This document shows positions 19,917 through 30,504 of a DNA stretch of 64,000 nucleotides, piece by piece (positions within the stretch are counted from its first letter, which is position 1; each line of letters starts with the position of its first letter). The notes beneath the pieces were generated by a model, which did not search any database, was not told where the DNA came from, and saw nothing but the letters and a program-made list of their open reading frames with translations. The stretch is from positions 62,001-126,000 of the forward strand of contig DF239425.1 of NCBI GenBank assembly GCA_000507305.1, read 5' to 3'. The position numbers and the translations under genes are program-made. This DNA is from Breviolum minutum Mf 1.05b.01 (Eukaryota > Sar > Dinophyceae > Suessiales > Symbiodiniaceae).

Positions 19917-19972
<56 letters not shown>
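19914..19972. repeat. (TTG)n microsatellite
   Basis: About 19 uninterrupted TTG units. All frames across it are homopolymeric (Val, Cys, Leu). Confidence 0.95.
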
Positions 19973-20265
19973 TGCCATGGTGAACTTGCGTAAGATTTGG
20001 ATTAGAGATGGCTGGATGATTCAATTTTTTCAGGGCTATAAAAAAGACCTTCAATACATAGACCATTACTATCCATTAATCAATGTTTTGTCATATCATT
20101 GGATGCTTCTTGTACTGCATTGCCGGATGACCATGTGTGTTTTTGATTTTTTTTTCGCAACTCAGGAGAGCAGATGCTCGAGATTGTTTGGTGTACTTGA
20201 TTGAGGCCACTTTGGGAATCACACGAGAATTGGTGGTTTGTGAATTTATTTAGGGCTCCTAAACA

Positions 20266-20480
20266 GGTCCGGTCAAATCATGTTGACCACGAATTTCACT
20301 ATACCTGGATCTACAGTTTGTTGCAGATATGCACAAGGTGTGCCTTTTCGTAGGTTTTTGTGGAAAGATACACATGATTGTACACACTTGAAAGGTCCAG
20401 TAATATACTTATATCAAGACCTGAATCTTCCAGCGGAGGTAAAATATGTCCCTGAAATGGCAAATCACCTTCTCTGAGCA
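20266..20480 (+). CDS. candidate exon, two open frames
   Basis: After AACAG|G one frame reads VRSNHVDHEFHYTWIYSLLQ. The other, starting near 20280, reads FTIPGSTVCCRYAQGVPFRR and stays open to 20480. Which is coding is unclear. Confidence 0.35.
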
Positions 20481-20642
20481 GAGTTGTTTCACAAAACTGA
20501 CCTTGAATGAATAGAAATTTCTGCTTGGAACATGTTTGTGATGTCACATACGAAGCTACATGGCAAATCCCCTTTTAAATGCATAGTTTCACATGGCGAA
20601 TCCCCTTTTAAATGATATGTTCCTAATAACAGACGCTTACAG

Positions 20643-20796
20643 ATGATCCGAGGTTGACCAACACCCCACTCGATCCGGGGGATCCGTCCAGGCTGGTGCC
20701 GTGACGACGGCGGAAGAAAGCCAAGCAGCTTTAGGGTTCGAAGCCCAGATTCGTTAGGGTCGACACCCTCAAAGGTTCAAACGAATGGAACCTGAA
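20643..20796 (+). CDS. candidate terminal exon, two open frames
   Basis: After GCTTACAG one frame reads DPRLTNTPLDPGDPSRLVP to TGA. The overlapping frame reads WCRDDGGRKPSSFRVRSPDS then LGSTPSKVQTNGT to TGA. Either gives a plausible C-terminus. Confidence 0.4.
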
Positions 20797-21189
20797 AATC
20801 TCTGAAAATGCACCCTTGGGTTATAGGGTTACAATGGGTTACAATATGGGAAATGGTTGAGTAACCCCTTATCACCCTGTCTATGTGCAGTTGAGTAATG
20901 GTTTCCAAGTTCGGAATCTCCTTTTCGAGGGGCTGATTTTCAAGTTTCAGGATGTTTCAGATTAAACTTCAGGGGTGTACACGGTGTACAGTGTGGAGTA
21001 GCTGAAATTTGAAGATCAGTTGTTTATAAGGAATGGTTACTACCTGGTACCCCGCAACATCCTTTTACAAAAAAATGATTGTTTCAGTTTGTGCAACTCC
21101 AAAGCGTTACAAAAAGGAAACCTGGGTGGTTTCCATGAAAACAATCCATCAAACAATTGTTGTTTAGGGTATGAGCTGGATCATCATTT

Positions 21190-21260
21190 TTATATACATA
21201 TGTATATATATATATATTATGTGTATATATATATATGTATATAAATATAATCGTACGCAT
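21190..21260. repeat. TA-dinucleotide tract
   Basis: TATATA and GTATATATA runs, non-coding. Confidence 0.75.
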
Positions 21261-21426
21261 ACGTGTCTAGATATATACAGTACATAGCATTGCCTTCTAT
21301 GGTTTCGCGGTGGTTGCTAGTACTAGTTGTTTAAGTGTGTTGGGGCAGTGCCTTGGGGCGGAAAACCCAGGGATGTGGAGAGTGGATTCCTGGATGGATA
21401 CGATTCCTGTATGGCAGGTTATCTTA

Positions 21427-21523
21427 TCCCATACCATCCATGGGACTGGTCTATTTACCTACATTTACCATAGAAATCAACCATTCATGTAGGTAAATAT
21501 ACCAGTCACATGGATGGTATGGG
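21427..21523. mobile_element. hairpin element, family C (best-preserved)
   Basis: CCCATACCATCCATGGGACT and ACATGGATGGTATGGG outer arms, with TTTACCTACATTTACCAT and ATGTAGGTAAATATACCAG inner arms. A GGTATGGTA-rich tract follows it to about 21600. Confidence 0.85.
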
Positions 21524-21969
21524 TATGGTAGTGTATGTTATGGTACGGTGTTGTATGGTATACGGTATGGTATCGCATGGCATGGTATGGTTTGTGTGCA
21601 TGTATATCCTTTCCTATCGGGGAACACATGGGAATACTATGGAATACTCACCCACTTCGAGTCGCCACAGTACCCCTTGATTTATCCGCTGCTATTGGGT
21701 GGGATATACATATCTATATATATATATTACATACGATATATGTACATTTTAACCGTTTCTGTTGTTTGAACATGCCAATGTTTGTGCTTTTTGTGAGTGA
21801 GCATGCATATTGCAATAAATGAACTTAATTTAGATTGTAGGTTTGACATTGGGATGCTGTGTCACCGTGTTCTCTTTTTGTGGGACCATGTTTTAAACAG
21901 TTTATGCGTTGCAACAGGTAGTTTGAGGTGTTCTTTCTTAACCCTAGTCATGTTTAGTCTGAGTGACTC

Positions 21970-22125
21970 ATGACAATATACAAATTCCAATGGCAAGAGC
22001 ACCCGGGTATCCATGCTCGCAGGGCTGCAGCAAGTGCTGGTACCAAGTCTTTGATAGAGGCACGGTACGGAGAACAAAGCAAACTTTGGAAACTCTCAAC
22101 TGCAATAAAAGGGTGCTTGATTTAA
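21970..22125 (+). CDS. candidate 51-codon ORF or exon
   Basis: ATG opens MTIYKFQWQEHPGIHARRAA then ASAGTKSLIEARYGEQSKLW and KLSTAIKGCLI to TAA. Typical soluble composition. Another frame, rich in Cys, is also open. Confidence 0.42.
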   Translation: MTIYKFQWQEHPGIHARRAAASAGTKSLIEARYGEQSKLWKLSTAIKGCLI

Positions 22126-22400
22126 GATTCAGTTTTGTTCTTCAGGTCTGAGAACAGTTCATGTATTCTTTGAGCTCGTTATTAAATTCATACGTTTTCA
22201 TGAATTTGGACATCATGACCAGTTTGCCTACCCACCAAGCTTCAGCCTAATGCCATTGAAAAGTATCGGCCTTGTTCTCAAGCATCGCTTCACAAGGCCC
22301 TCACTGGTCACCGAATCAGCGATGACACAGCTTTACAGGCACGATGCGAAAATAACAACATGACTCATTTTGGATGAATTTTGGTTGAATCATTACATGT

Positions 22401-22610
22401 TTGGTTGAATCATTACATGACTCATCTTGGCTACCAGATTTTGTTTGCGAAAATGACAACATGACTCTATTACAAACATCTTGGGTGGTTGAATTGCAAG
22501 ATAAGGATTTTCGATGCAATCTTGAACACGATGAGAGTGTAATCAACCTTTATGGGAAGCATTTATTTTCAACAGGCACAGGTCTTTCACAACCACTGTT
22601 CCTGCAATGA
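22401..22610 (+). CDS. candidate exon
   Basis: The open frame includes NDNMTLLQTSWVVELQDKDF then RCNLEHDESVINLYGKHLFS. The exon probably ends near TTTCAACAG at 22578. Acidic and balanced, unknown. Confidence 0.42.
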   Translation: MVESLHDSSWLPDFVCENDNMTLLQTSWVVELQDKDFRCNLEHDESVINLYGKHLFSTGTGLSQPLFLQ

Positions 22611-22862
22611 ATAATCAAACGAGCCCATTTTTGCTGCGGAGAAGGGGTAAGATTGGAAAGTCGAGCCTGTTTCCTTAGATTAATTCAAACAACCACATAC
22701 AATACCATGCCCGAGAAGATCCATGTATGGTATATTTTCCCACATTTTGTTGATTTTGATGGTTTTCATGTACGTAAAGATATCATACATGAATCCTACA
22801 CGGATTCTATGAATAATACATTCACACACAAGCGAATCCATGCTTGCTAAAAAGTCTCACAG

Positions 22863-23306
22863 GAGGCCTTAGCAGACCTTACTGCTGATGCTCGCATTGT
22901 AGTTGACAGGACGTGGGGGCGATTTCTGGTTGGCTTTGAGATGTTTGGAAAATGGCAGTTTACCAGTGTTGAACCACCAGTTTTTCTTGAACTTGTATAA
23001 GCACACCTCAATTTGAGTCTGGTAGATCCGAAGATTCTTCAAACCAAAACATTCTTACAACTTTAGGAGCTGGAAAGCATTTGAAATCCATTGAAATCCA
23101 AGAAAGCATTGCAAGAGGCTCTGTTTTCCTTCACTGTATTTTTGAACTAAATGGATACAAGACAACCAACGTTTACCGGGTAAGTCTACACGTTGACACT
23201 AAGATACCTTCAATGGCTCATGATTTCAGCGACCAATGTGCTGTCAAGGATCCAAGAGCAGCTTGAGGATACTTTGGCTCGTGAAAGAGACCAGGAGACA
23301 CTGTAA
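22863..23306 (+). CDS. three-exon gene 3' part, coiled-coil end
   Basis: Exon 22863-22965 starts CTCACAG|G in phase 0: EALADLTADARIVVDRTWGR then FLVGFEMFGKWQFT. Its GTGTTG donor leaves one base, which pairs with the two bases opening exon 23067 (TTTAG|G) to give Arg, then AGKHLKSIEIQESIARGSVF then LHCIFELNGYKTTNVYR. A donor near 23180-23184 and the TTTCAG acceptor at 23229 lead to TNVLSRIQEQLEDTLARERD then QETL to TAA, a short heptad-like helix. The last junction is inferred and would be a very short intron. No family recognised. Confidence 0.58.
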
Positions 23307-23334
23307 CACTGTTTGTTTACACTTGTCCTTGTAG

Positions 23335-23448
23335 TAGTTATAGTAGAAGTAGTACTGGTAGTAGTATTGGTAGTAGTAGTAGTAATAATAGTAGTAGTGG
23401 CAGTAGTAGTAGTAGTAGTAGTAGTAGGAGGAGGAGGAGGAGGATGAG

Positions 23449-23479
<31 letters not shown>

Positions 23480-23535
23480 TGTTGTTGTTGTTGTTGTAGC
23501 AGTAGTATTTGTTTCTGTTGTTGTTGTTGTTGCTG
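23335..23535. repeat. compound triplet repeat (GTA, GGA, TTG)
   Basis: Consecutive blocks of GTA/TAG, AGG and TTG triplets. The poly-Thr reverse frame is an artefact. The array lies just 3' of the gene ending at 23306. Confidence 0.9.
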
Positions 23536-23820
23536 TGGTATTTACATTGTACAACATTTTGCTACCTGGTTTGGCTGAATGTCGCTTGGTGGGGAATGAC
23601 AGTCCATTCTAGCATCAGCCACCTTGAGGTCTTTGTCAATAGAGGTCAAATCCCTGCCCCTTGTTGGTCAATGTTTCATTGAATTTCAAACCAACCTCAA
23701 CCAAAAAAGCTTTATATAACCAATAGCCGGGTTTATTAAGGGATTATTCACCACCATCATCCTCTAATAAAGCCTTATTAAGCTTAGTTTGAATTTATGT
23801 CCTGCTGTCGTTTATCCCAG

Positions 23821-23870
23821 GAGAAACTTCGGGCCCCTGAGCCTGTCGCCCCTGAGCCTGTCCCCGTGGA
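23821..23870 (+). CDS. candidate short exon, Pro/Glu repeat
   Basis: After TATCCCAG|G the frame reads EKLRAPEPVAPEPVPVE, with the 13-base unit CCCCTGAGCCTGT repeated twice. It ends at GGAG|GTCAAA. A GCT/GGT triplet tract follows to 23945. Confidence 0.4.
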
Positions 23871-24589
23871 GGTCAAAGGCTCCAATTGGTGGTGGTGCTG
23901 CTGCTGCTGCTGGTAGTGGTAGTGGTAGCAGCGGTGGTGGTGATGGTTGCGATGTTGCTTCCAACCTCTTGGTACGAGCATTTTTTTGATGAAGTTTAGT
24001 TTGAAAAATGTCTCATGAGTTGATAACTTGATAACCTATTCATGTATGTAGTCAATGTAGTGTTTGTTTTTGACTGGAGAGCTGGAAAACGAAAAGGGTG
24101 CAATATGTTGGCTCCGCCGGGGNGCAAGGAACGGTATCATCCTCACCCCACCCCACCCCACCCCACCCCAAATGTTAAAATTCCGGGCAAACCCCCCCGG
24201 TAGACCCAATATGTTGTTAGACAAGCCTGATGCTCACAAAGCTTGCAAGCACAAAAAAACGAGGATAACTTGGGGGGTTGCCACCAACTAGGTAAATATT
24301 TTTTTCATTTCATGAATGGAACCCAACAACATCTTCACCATCCACTGGTACGGTGTTTCGGAAGGGCCCTTTTAGGATAACTACTTCAGACGTTTGATAC
24401 AGGAGGTCAAGTGGCTCGCTCTAATATATCTATATCCTGAATGTCCAGGCAATCAGACAGAAAAATGTGTTTGTAAGGTTTGTATGGTTTGTGTAAAGGA
24501 ATGTACATAATGTTTCAGTATCAAAGAGTGGATGACTCATGTTTTATGGACAGCTTACCAATGGGGCCACAGTTTTGTTGAGTTTTTGT

Positions 24590-24801
24590 TGGACTTTCCA
24601 GCATGTAGCCCGCCCTGCCGCAACAGCGCGCTGTAGATACTGCTCCACGAACTGCACCAAAGCCCGTGAAGTTACAACGAAAAGGGGGAGTTCTACACGA
24701 GGCGGTGCCGGTGGAGCATTGAATTTTCGTCCAATTAAGGTTTGCCATAAAGGGCCTTTTCTGGAGGGTGTTGAACAGCACCCTAAGAAGAAGTCAGAAT
24801 G
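24590..24801 (+). CDS. candidate exon, frame and strand uncertain
   Basis: GC-richer than its surroundings and open in two plus frames and one minus frame. One plus frame gives a Cys-rich basic start (CRYCSTNCTKAREVTTKR) and ends HPKKKSE; another gives RAVDTAPRTAPKPVKLQRKG. Coding is likely, but the frame is not decided. Confidence 0.32.
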
Positions 24802-25150
24802 ATGCTGGTGCATCTTTTCTTCTGGTGATGTGTGATGTTTAATGATCAAGGTGATATTCATCGCAAGCACTCAAGGATAGATGCATTTGTTCGGAATTCT
24901 CGGGCAGTTGCGATTTCAGCAGGCTTTATAGATAGATGTGTATCTATCTGGAATACGAAAATAATCTGGAATTTGTGGATCCCCAATAAGAAAATTATGT
25001 AAATTTATGTAACCAACGCAACGTGCGCAGATGCTATCTGCTATATGCATTAGTGTAAACTTTAATTTACATGGTTCCATGTTGGGTTTTTAACAATGTT
25101 TAACTTGATGGACTTCAATTTAAAAAGAGAAAGAAGCAAACAAGACTTGC

Positions 25151-25297
25151 ATGATAGTTGATGTTATGTTTTCGATTATGAAAATACGTTCATGGATATT
25201 GCCCCCAGAGCAGGTGATGCACAAAGCTGTAGCAATTCGATATCTCCCCTCGACGACGGCTGATATGGTGGGAAACTCAGTGTTGCGAAGGCATTGA
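25151..25297 (+). CDS. candidate 48-codon ORF or exon
   Basis: ATG opens MIVDVMFSIMKIRSWILPPE then QVMHKAVAIRYLPSTTADMV and GNSVLRRH to TGA. The frame is open further upstream to about 25126. The minus strand is open too. Unknown protein. Confidence 0.4.
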   Translation: MIVDVMFSIMKIRSWILPPEQVMHKAVAIRYLPSTTADMVGNSVLRRH

Positions 25298-25559
25298 TGA
25301 AGTGAAGGCGGCAGGTCTCATCCCTCCTTATACCCACCCCCACAGGAAAGAAGGCCTTGTTTAGTACTGATGAGTAGTGACCACCATTAAACGTAATTTG
25401 CCTTTTTGAGGCATTATCTCTTTTTTGGGGGGGTCGCATAGACCAGCATGATATTATAGAAAGCATTCAAACATCGAAAGTGGCTTTTTCAAACCCAAAT
25501 ACTGTCAGCAGTTTGTTGCGATCGCTAGTGGCTGACGTTCATGAGAAAGGAAAGCAACA

Positions 25560-25756
25560 GCGACGACAACAACAACTACCAACACGAGGACGACAAAAAC
25601 GACAATCACGACGCGGATGACAACGAGAACACACAACGCACAACATATCAAACACACAAACAGCAAACAACAAACAATACATGGCACACAACACATAACA
25701 AACGAAAACAACAAATGATACAACACACAAGACACAGGACACAACACAACAACAAC

Positions 25757-25818
<62 letters not shown>

Positions 25819-25915
25819 AACCACAACAACAACAACAACAACAAAAACAACAACACCGACAATCATAACAACAACGACGACAACAACACACAGCACACAA
25901 CACACAACAAACCAC
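25560..25915. repeat. (AAC)n array with degenerate flanks
   Basis: A core of AAC units (about 25748-25860), with degenerate ACA/GAC/CAC triplets on both sides. Long low-complexity frames on both strands (poly-Thr, poly-Cys, poly-Val) come from it. Confidence 0.92.
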
Positions 25916-25959
25916 TGCAACAAGAGCGGACGTTTTTTGAGATTTCTTTCTGGGAAAAG

Positions 25960-26022
25960 GTGGGCACCCGAATCCTGGGTCAATTTGTGGAGCTCTTCGA
26001 AGAGAGCGTGCCTTGTCCTTGA
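25960..26022 (+). CDS. candidate short terminal exon
   Basis: After GGAAAAG|G the phase 0 frame reads VGTRILGQFVELFEESVPCP to TGA. Short but convincing as a helix-like C-terminus. Confidence 0.42.
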   Translation: MGTRILGQFVELFEESVPCP

Positions 26023-26495
26023 AAAACGACCGTTGTTTTTCTGCTGAGGATTTCTGAGGGACCCCCAAAATGGCAGCTATAGTCCATATAATGTCCATAT
26101 ATATAGAAGCGGCACATTGGGAATCTGGAAAGTGTCTTGGCAAATCCAAGCAGTGTATACTTGGTTTTTGTTGAACGTACAATAGTTGTAGGCTCGGATT
26201 GTTTTGATTTGGTGCCCAAAGAAAAGATTAACATTCAGCCAAATCTTTTCAAAGTCTTGTAACGTTGCACAACTTGTGCAAGGTGTTTTTTGTTCAACAT
26301 TGTTTGTGTATTGTTTTTGACACTATAATATCGGTATTATGTATGCATGAGTAGATGTTTGAGGTTTTGCAAGCGCTTGTTAAATCAGATTGTGATTGTA
26401 TGGGTTTCACTTCAACCTCATTAATCGCCGCATACAGCAAACTCTGGTTGCCTTGCGTTGGACACTCCCTGGTGATTCGGTGATTCCAGTCGCAG

Positions 26496-26570
26496 GGTGA
26501 TAAAAAGTGGCGTAAGATGGAAGATGCGGAGTCTGGAGAAGAGGCGCACGCCAGTTTTTTGGGGGGATAA
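26496..26570 (+). CDS. candidate short terminal exon, acidic
   Basis: After GTCGCAG|G the frame reads GDKKWRKMEDAESGEEAHAS then FLGG to TAA. A second open frame just upstream (LINRRIQQTLVALRWTLPGD) overlaps its acceptor. Confidence 0.42.
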   Translation, partial: GDKKWRKMEDAESGEEAHASFLGG

Positions 26571-26825
26571 TCCCATGTTTTCGTGAGCGATCAGTGGTGA
26601 GCGAAGCTGGGTTATAAGTTTTTTTCGAAGCCGCAAAATAGAATATCTATATGAATATCTATAAATTAGGTATTATATATGTTTTAATTCACAAGGAACA
26701 ATAAATACCGGGTTTGCTATATGTCCCTTTTGGGGACTTTCGGGTTTTTTAATAAACATCACACACACACACAATTAGGGGGGTTCAAAATAATGGTAGT
26801 TCATTTGTTTTCATGGCCAGTCAAC

Positions 26826-26960
26826 CTACCCCCATGTAAGGTACCCCCCATGAGAAATAAGGATTTAATAAATTTTAATAAGGCCTTATTAAGGGAACAA
26901 CTATGGTAAATAACCCTTTGTTAGGGCGTTGTTTCTCATGGGGGTACCTTACATGGGGGC
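26826..26960. mobile_element. 135-base inverted repeat, single copy
   Basis: CCCCCATGTAAGGTACCCCC and GGGGGTACCTTACATGGGGG arms with an inner CATGAGAAA/TTTCTCATG pair. No second copy was found by eye. Confidence 0.7.
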
Positions 26961-27584
26961 CCCGGTGACTGGTCATTGATTTTTGTATCACAGACCCTGG
27001 GCCTCCAGGGTTGGATGTTGCTTCAGCATCCGCAGTCCGGGATCCTGCCCTCGCTTTTTTTGTTTGGATGGATGGCGGGGTTGTGACGTGGAGGTATATT
27101 AATCTGGATATATTCAAGTAGAATGTACATATGTATACGTATAATTCATATATTTATATATACATACCTAGAGAATCCTCTGGCATTTTTTTTTGCCGGA
27201 ATCCCTTTCTTACCTGAGAAATGCCAGATTCCCCGGGAAACGCCAAGTTCACATGAAAAAGCCAGAATCTGGGAGAAACGCCGAAATGCGATTGAGTTCA
27301 CATAGAACAAGGTCTGAAGCCATTAAACACTTGTGGTATTCACCTGTAAAAAAGGGCTTCAACTAAAACAGTGTCTAGTTACCAAGAGTCGATCACGTTC
27401 AGCAATCAGAGCCGCATAGGTGGGGTTTGATTCTAGCGACATGGTTTGTTGCTTCAGGAAGTTCGCACCCCTTACCAAAGTTTCAGCAGACATTTTTCTT
27501 TCTCAGCCAAAAATCTGTCGACAGAAAAGCACAAGGTAGTTCTTTCAATGCCTTGATTCTAGTGGATGGCCATGAAATTTGCCC

Positions 27585-27650
27585 TACGGGGAATTACGCC
27601 GGTTGTTCACCAAATCACGCCGGAATTTCACCAAGTTACGCCGGAATTCT
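27585..27650. repeat. three ACGCCGG-centred tandem units
   Basis: TTACGCCGGTTGTTCACCAA, TCACGCCGGAATTTCACCAA and TTACGCCGGAATTC follow one another, about 20 bases each. An open plus frame covers them (ILVDGHEICPTGNYAG, then NHAGISPSYAG), so they may be coding. Confidence 0.55.
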
Positions 27651-28168
27651 CCCCATTCAAAAATGCAAAAAACAAGAAAATCTTGCATCATACTGTGATG
27701 TACTGTGTATTTATTTGAAAAACATTGCTCATGTCAACAAAGACAAATTTGCACAAAGCAACACCAAGAAAGCTTGACAAGGCATTAGGCAGCTCTTTTC
27801 CTAGTTGCAAAGTCATTAAGTATGCGCTTCAATCAGAAGTAGGTGGGGGGCGCACTGACAGCCACCATTTTCTCCACAAAGGGGTCACTTTGAGCATAAA
27901 AGCTCCAGTGAAATGCAAAATAAGTGCAAAAACCAAGAAACGCCTGAAACTACACAATTACGCCGTAAGGCAGAATTGAGGCCAAAATACGGGTAAAAAC
28001 GCTTTTGCCCATAACCGGCAAAAATTTCAGTACATTTGGAGTTTCTAGGTATGATATATTTATTGATTACAGTACTGATATGGAGACTATCCAACATAGT
28101 GGTACCCCACAAAATCACTACTAGTAGGTGTAATCCTCTAATATGTTCAAAACATGGTCAGAAATTCA

Positions 28169-28251
28169 ACTGGTTGGTGGTTTCAAATATTTTTTTTTGC
28201 CACTAGTTGGGGAAATGATCTAGTTTGATGGGTGGTTCAATCACCAACTAG
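28169..28251. mobile_element. hairpin element, family A (short)
   Basis: GGTTGGTGGTTTCAAATA and GGTGGTTCAATCACCAACTAG ends. The core is shortened. Confidence 0.65.
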
Positions 28252-28618
28252 TCAAGGTACGGTACTCAGAGAAGTTGCAGTCCAATAGACTTTCATGATT
28301 TTAATGGTCACCTGCTCTTTTGAAGTTGTTTCTGGCCAGTCAGCCGTAGCACTCATTCATCTCTGAACCATCCCGTCATCAAAATTAACATGTCGCTCAC
28401 AACAAGTGGCATTCTAAGTAGATCAATCAATTGTTGGTTGGTGGTTCATTACTCATGACGTTCCCTGGGATTCCCAACCACCATTAAAACAATGGGTGTT
28501 AATATAACCACCATTGCTTATCTACGGGTTTTAATCATCGAAATTGGGTCAACCATTATTTTCAGGGTGGTGGAAGCCCAAGGGTTTGTTTATTATTCTA
28601 GTCGTATTCCCTCTGCAA

Positions 28619-28788
28619 TTTATAACGACCTCAGCCGAGGTCACCCCAAAATATAGTTTAAGAGAGTCCCCCTTAAAATGGTCTCAAATTCTCAAAGGTT
28701 AAGGAATTTGCATCTAATTTGCCCAGATATATCTATGTTGTTGATTGTTGTTGCATATATCTTGGGTAAAGGTGATGTCATCTCCCAG
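28619..28788. repeat. family F element
   Basis: TTATAACGACCTCAGCCGAGGTCACCCCAAA at the left and AAGGTGATGTCATCTCCCAG at the right. The CCTCAGCCGAGG palindrome marks the left edge, and the right edge is the acceptor of the next exon. Confidence 0.6.
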
Positions 28789-28923
28789 ATATTCAGAGAT
28801 TCCCAAGTTTGTTTAGGCTTGCAACCCGGATATGAAACCACCACCCCCACCCCCGTCCGTGAATCTCAGGATTGGATCGTTACTTCGACCAGTGAGCGAG
28901 GCACGGATCTCCCTACGGATTGA
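28789..28923 (+). CDS. exon of unknown gene
   Basis: After ATCTCCCAG the phase 0 frame reads IFRDSQVCLGLQPGYETTTP, then TPVRESQDWIVTSTSERGTD, then LPTD to TGA. The acceptor is the right end of the family F element. Hydrophilic composition. The next exon may be 29465. Confidence 0.5.
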   Translation: MFRDSQVCLGLQPGYETTTPTPVRESQDWIVTSTSERGTDLPTD

Positions 28924-28952
28924 ATTTGTTGGGGGATTTACCCTACCCAATT

Positions 28953-29044
28953 GGATCCATGGGGACTGGATGGGACCGGTATATTTACCTACATGAATGG
29001 TTAATTGTTTAATGGTAAATGTAGGTAAATATATTATCATACAT
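28953..29044. mobile_element. hairpin element, family C
   Basis: GGTATATTTACCTACATGAA pairs with GGTAAATGTAGGTAAATATA. The outer arms are partly lost. Confidence 0.6.
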
Positions 29045-29087
29045 TGAGCGTTTACCTTATGGCCTTATGGAATCCATTGGCAGTATA

Positions 29088-29303
29088 TATACCCAATGCC
29101 ATCCATGTACGGTTTTTTTGTGTTTGCCTATATATAGATTTATTGGTACCATAGAGATCAACCAACATGAAAATAAACATACACCCCTGAAAACTAACAT
29201 AGCACCTAAAATGGTGGTTTCCAATAGGAATCTCCAAACTTCCAAGGGTCTATTTTCAGGTGCTATGTTTGTTTTAGGGAGAGTAGCATCCATGGATGGT
29301 ATG
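29088..29303. mobile_element. family C element split by a family E hairpin
   Basis: The left half (CCATCCATGTACGG, GGTACCATAGAGATCAACC) and right end (CATCCATGGATGGTATG) look like family C. Between them, at 29182-29287, lies a complete family E hairpin (CCCTGAAAACTAACATAGC to GCTATGTTTGTTTTAGGG). Confidence 0.6.
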
Positions 29304-29330
29304 TTTTTTTCGGTAAATCACTTGATTCAT

Positions 29331-29440
29331 TTGGATGTTTCCAAAAATAGTGGGTTTTCCCCCCAAATCATCCTAATTTTAATAGGGTTTCCATTCTAAT
29401 TCATCCATTTTGGGGTACCACTATTTTTGGAAACACCCAT
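29331..29440. mobile_element. hairpin element, family B
   Basis: TGGATGTTTCCAAAAATAGT and ACTATTTTTGGAAACACCCA arms. Confidence 0.8.
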
Positions 29441-29464
29441 TTTTACGGATCGCCTTTTTAGTAG

Positions 29465-29623
29465 ATCCGATGGGATTCACACGACGTGAAATGGTGGGTC
29501 AAAGCGTTTGGTGCCCGCCCTTCAAATCCAAAGGTTCACCATGCAGTTTTAAGCAGTGAAGCAGTGAAATCCCCAGGTGAAATATCCCTGAATAGTAGGG
29601 AAACCAACAATTATATATATTGA
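29465..29623 (+). CDS. candidate exon
   Basis: After TTTTTAGTAG the phase 0 frame reads IRWDSHDVKWWVKAFGARPS, then NPKVHHAVLSSEAVKSPGEI, then SLNSRETNN. It follows the family B element by 25 bases, so that intron is mainly element. Unknown protein. Confidence 0.5.
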   Translation: MRWDSHDVKWWVKAFGARPSNPKVHHAVLSSEAVKSPGEISLNSRETNNYIY

Positions 29624-29836
29624 TATCATGGGGAAAAATGTTTAGACCCCCAGGTTGATGTTGTTGTTATGTATTTGGTCTATCAAACGTTGTAAGCCAA
29701 GTCAGGAGCGGTTGGAATAGCCTGGGACTCAATGTTTGAACATCAGACTTTGACACAGAAGATGGTCAGAGGTTGAAGTCACAAGTTGTGTTTGTTGGAT
29801 GAATTAACTATGCGTCATAGTGTTGGATTAGGGTTG

Positions 29837-29842
29837 ACAACG

Positions 29843-29878
<36 letters not shown>

Positions 29879-29935
29879 GCAACAACAACGACGACAGCGA
29901 CATCGACAACGACAACAACACTAGCCAGACTAGCC
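29837..29935. repeat. (AAC)n microsatellite
   Basis: AAC units with a few CAG, GAC and TCG changes. Poly-Thr and poly-Val frames are artefacts. Confidence 0.92.
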
Positions 29936-30108
29936 AACACAACAACCACAAGCAAACAACAAAGAGCAACGACATTACGATGGCAACATGTTAACAAGGT
30001 TATTTTATATTTGTTTGTTTATTGTTTAACAGAGTCCTTCTCTGCCTGCCAGACCTGCACGTGTGATGGTTTCTAAGGTCTCTCTACCAGCAAAATTATG
30101 TTCAGTTT

Positions 30109-30300
30109 GTGAAAACGCCCTGCCAACAAAAAAACGGGCAAAAATGTTGCGGAGAAGCCGCGTGTGTTGCGGGGAGGAATCATTTGATCAAATTCATCAC
30201 CATTTCAGAGCATCAGGGGGGGAAAGGTTGTGAACTGGTGATAGGGGATAGGATTGCGCAGATGATCCTGGATACATGTTTCAATTTCACCATTTGCTAA
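30109..30300 (+). CDS. possible dUTPase-like fragment
   Basis: The frame contains ELVIGDRIAQMILD, which closely matches motif IV of trimeric dUTP pyrophosphatases (the GDRIAQ-x-I segment near the nucleotide site). The stretch before it (NHLIKFITISEHQGGKGC) has the spacing of the strand-loop that precedes that motif. The N-terminal motifs and the Gly-rich C-terminal motif were not found, so this is a single exon, a broken copy, or chance. dUTPases hydrolyse dUTP to dUMP and keep uracil out of DNA. Confidence 0.4.
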   Translation: MKTPCQQKNGQKCCGEAACVAGRNHLIKFITISEHQGGKGCELVIGDRIAQMILDTCFNFTIC

Positions 30301-30504
30301 GACTAGTTCCGAGGAGAGTGAGTGAAATAATGTGAAATAGAAGGGGAAACAAAGATGTCAGGTACCTTAAAATAACTTGTCTCTCTTAGAGTTTGGGTGG
30401 TATGATAAACGTCCAGAAAATCACACTGGCGAAAAAAACGATTTTGGACCTTCCGGAGCCCAACTGGTGTATGAAATAAATATACACTGAATACAGGTAA
30501 ATAG

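Noticed and set aside
23789..23989. 66-codon ORF with poly-Gly/Ala/Ser
   Set aside because: Its second half is a GCT/GGT triplet tract; only the short exon at 23821 in another frame is kept.
25505..26182. 225-codon minus-strand ORF rich in Cys and Val
   Set aside because: Low-complexity translation of the (AAC)n array and its degenerate flanks.
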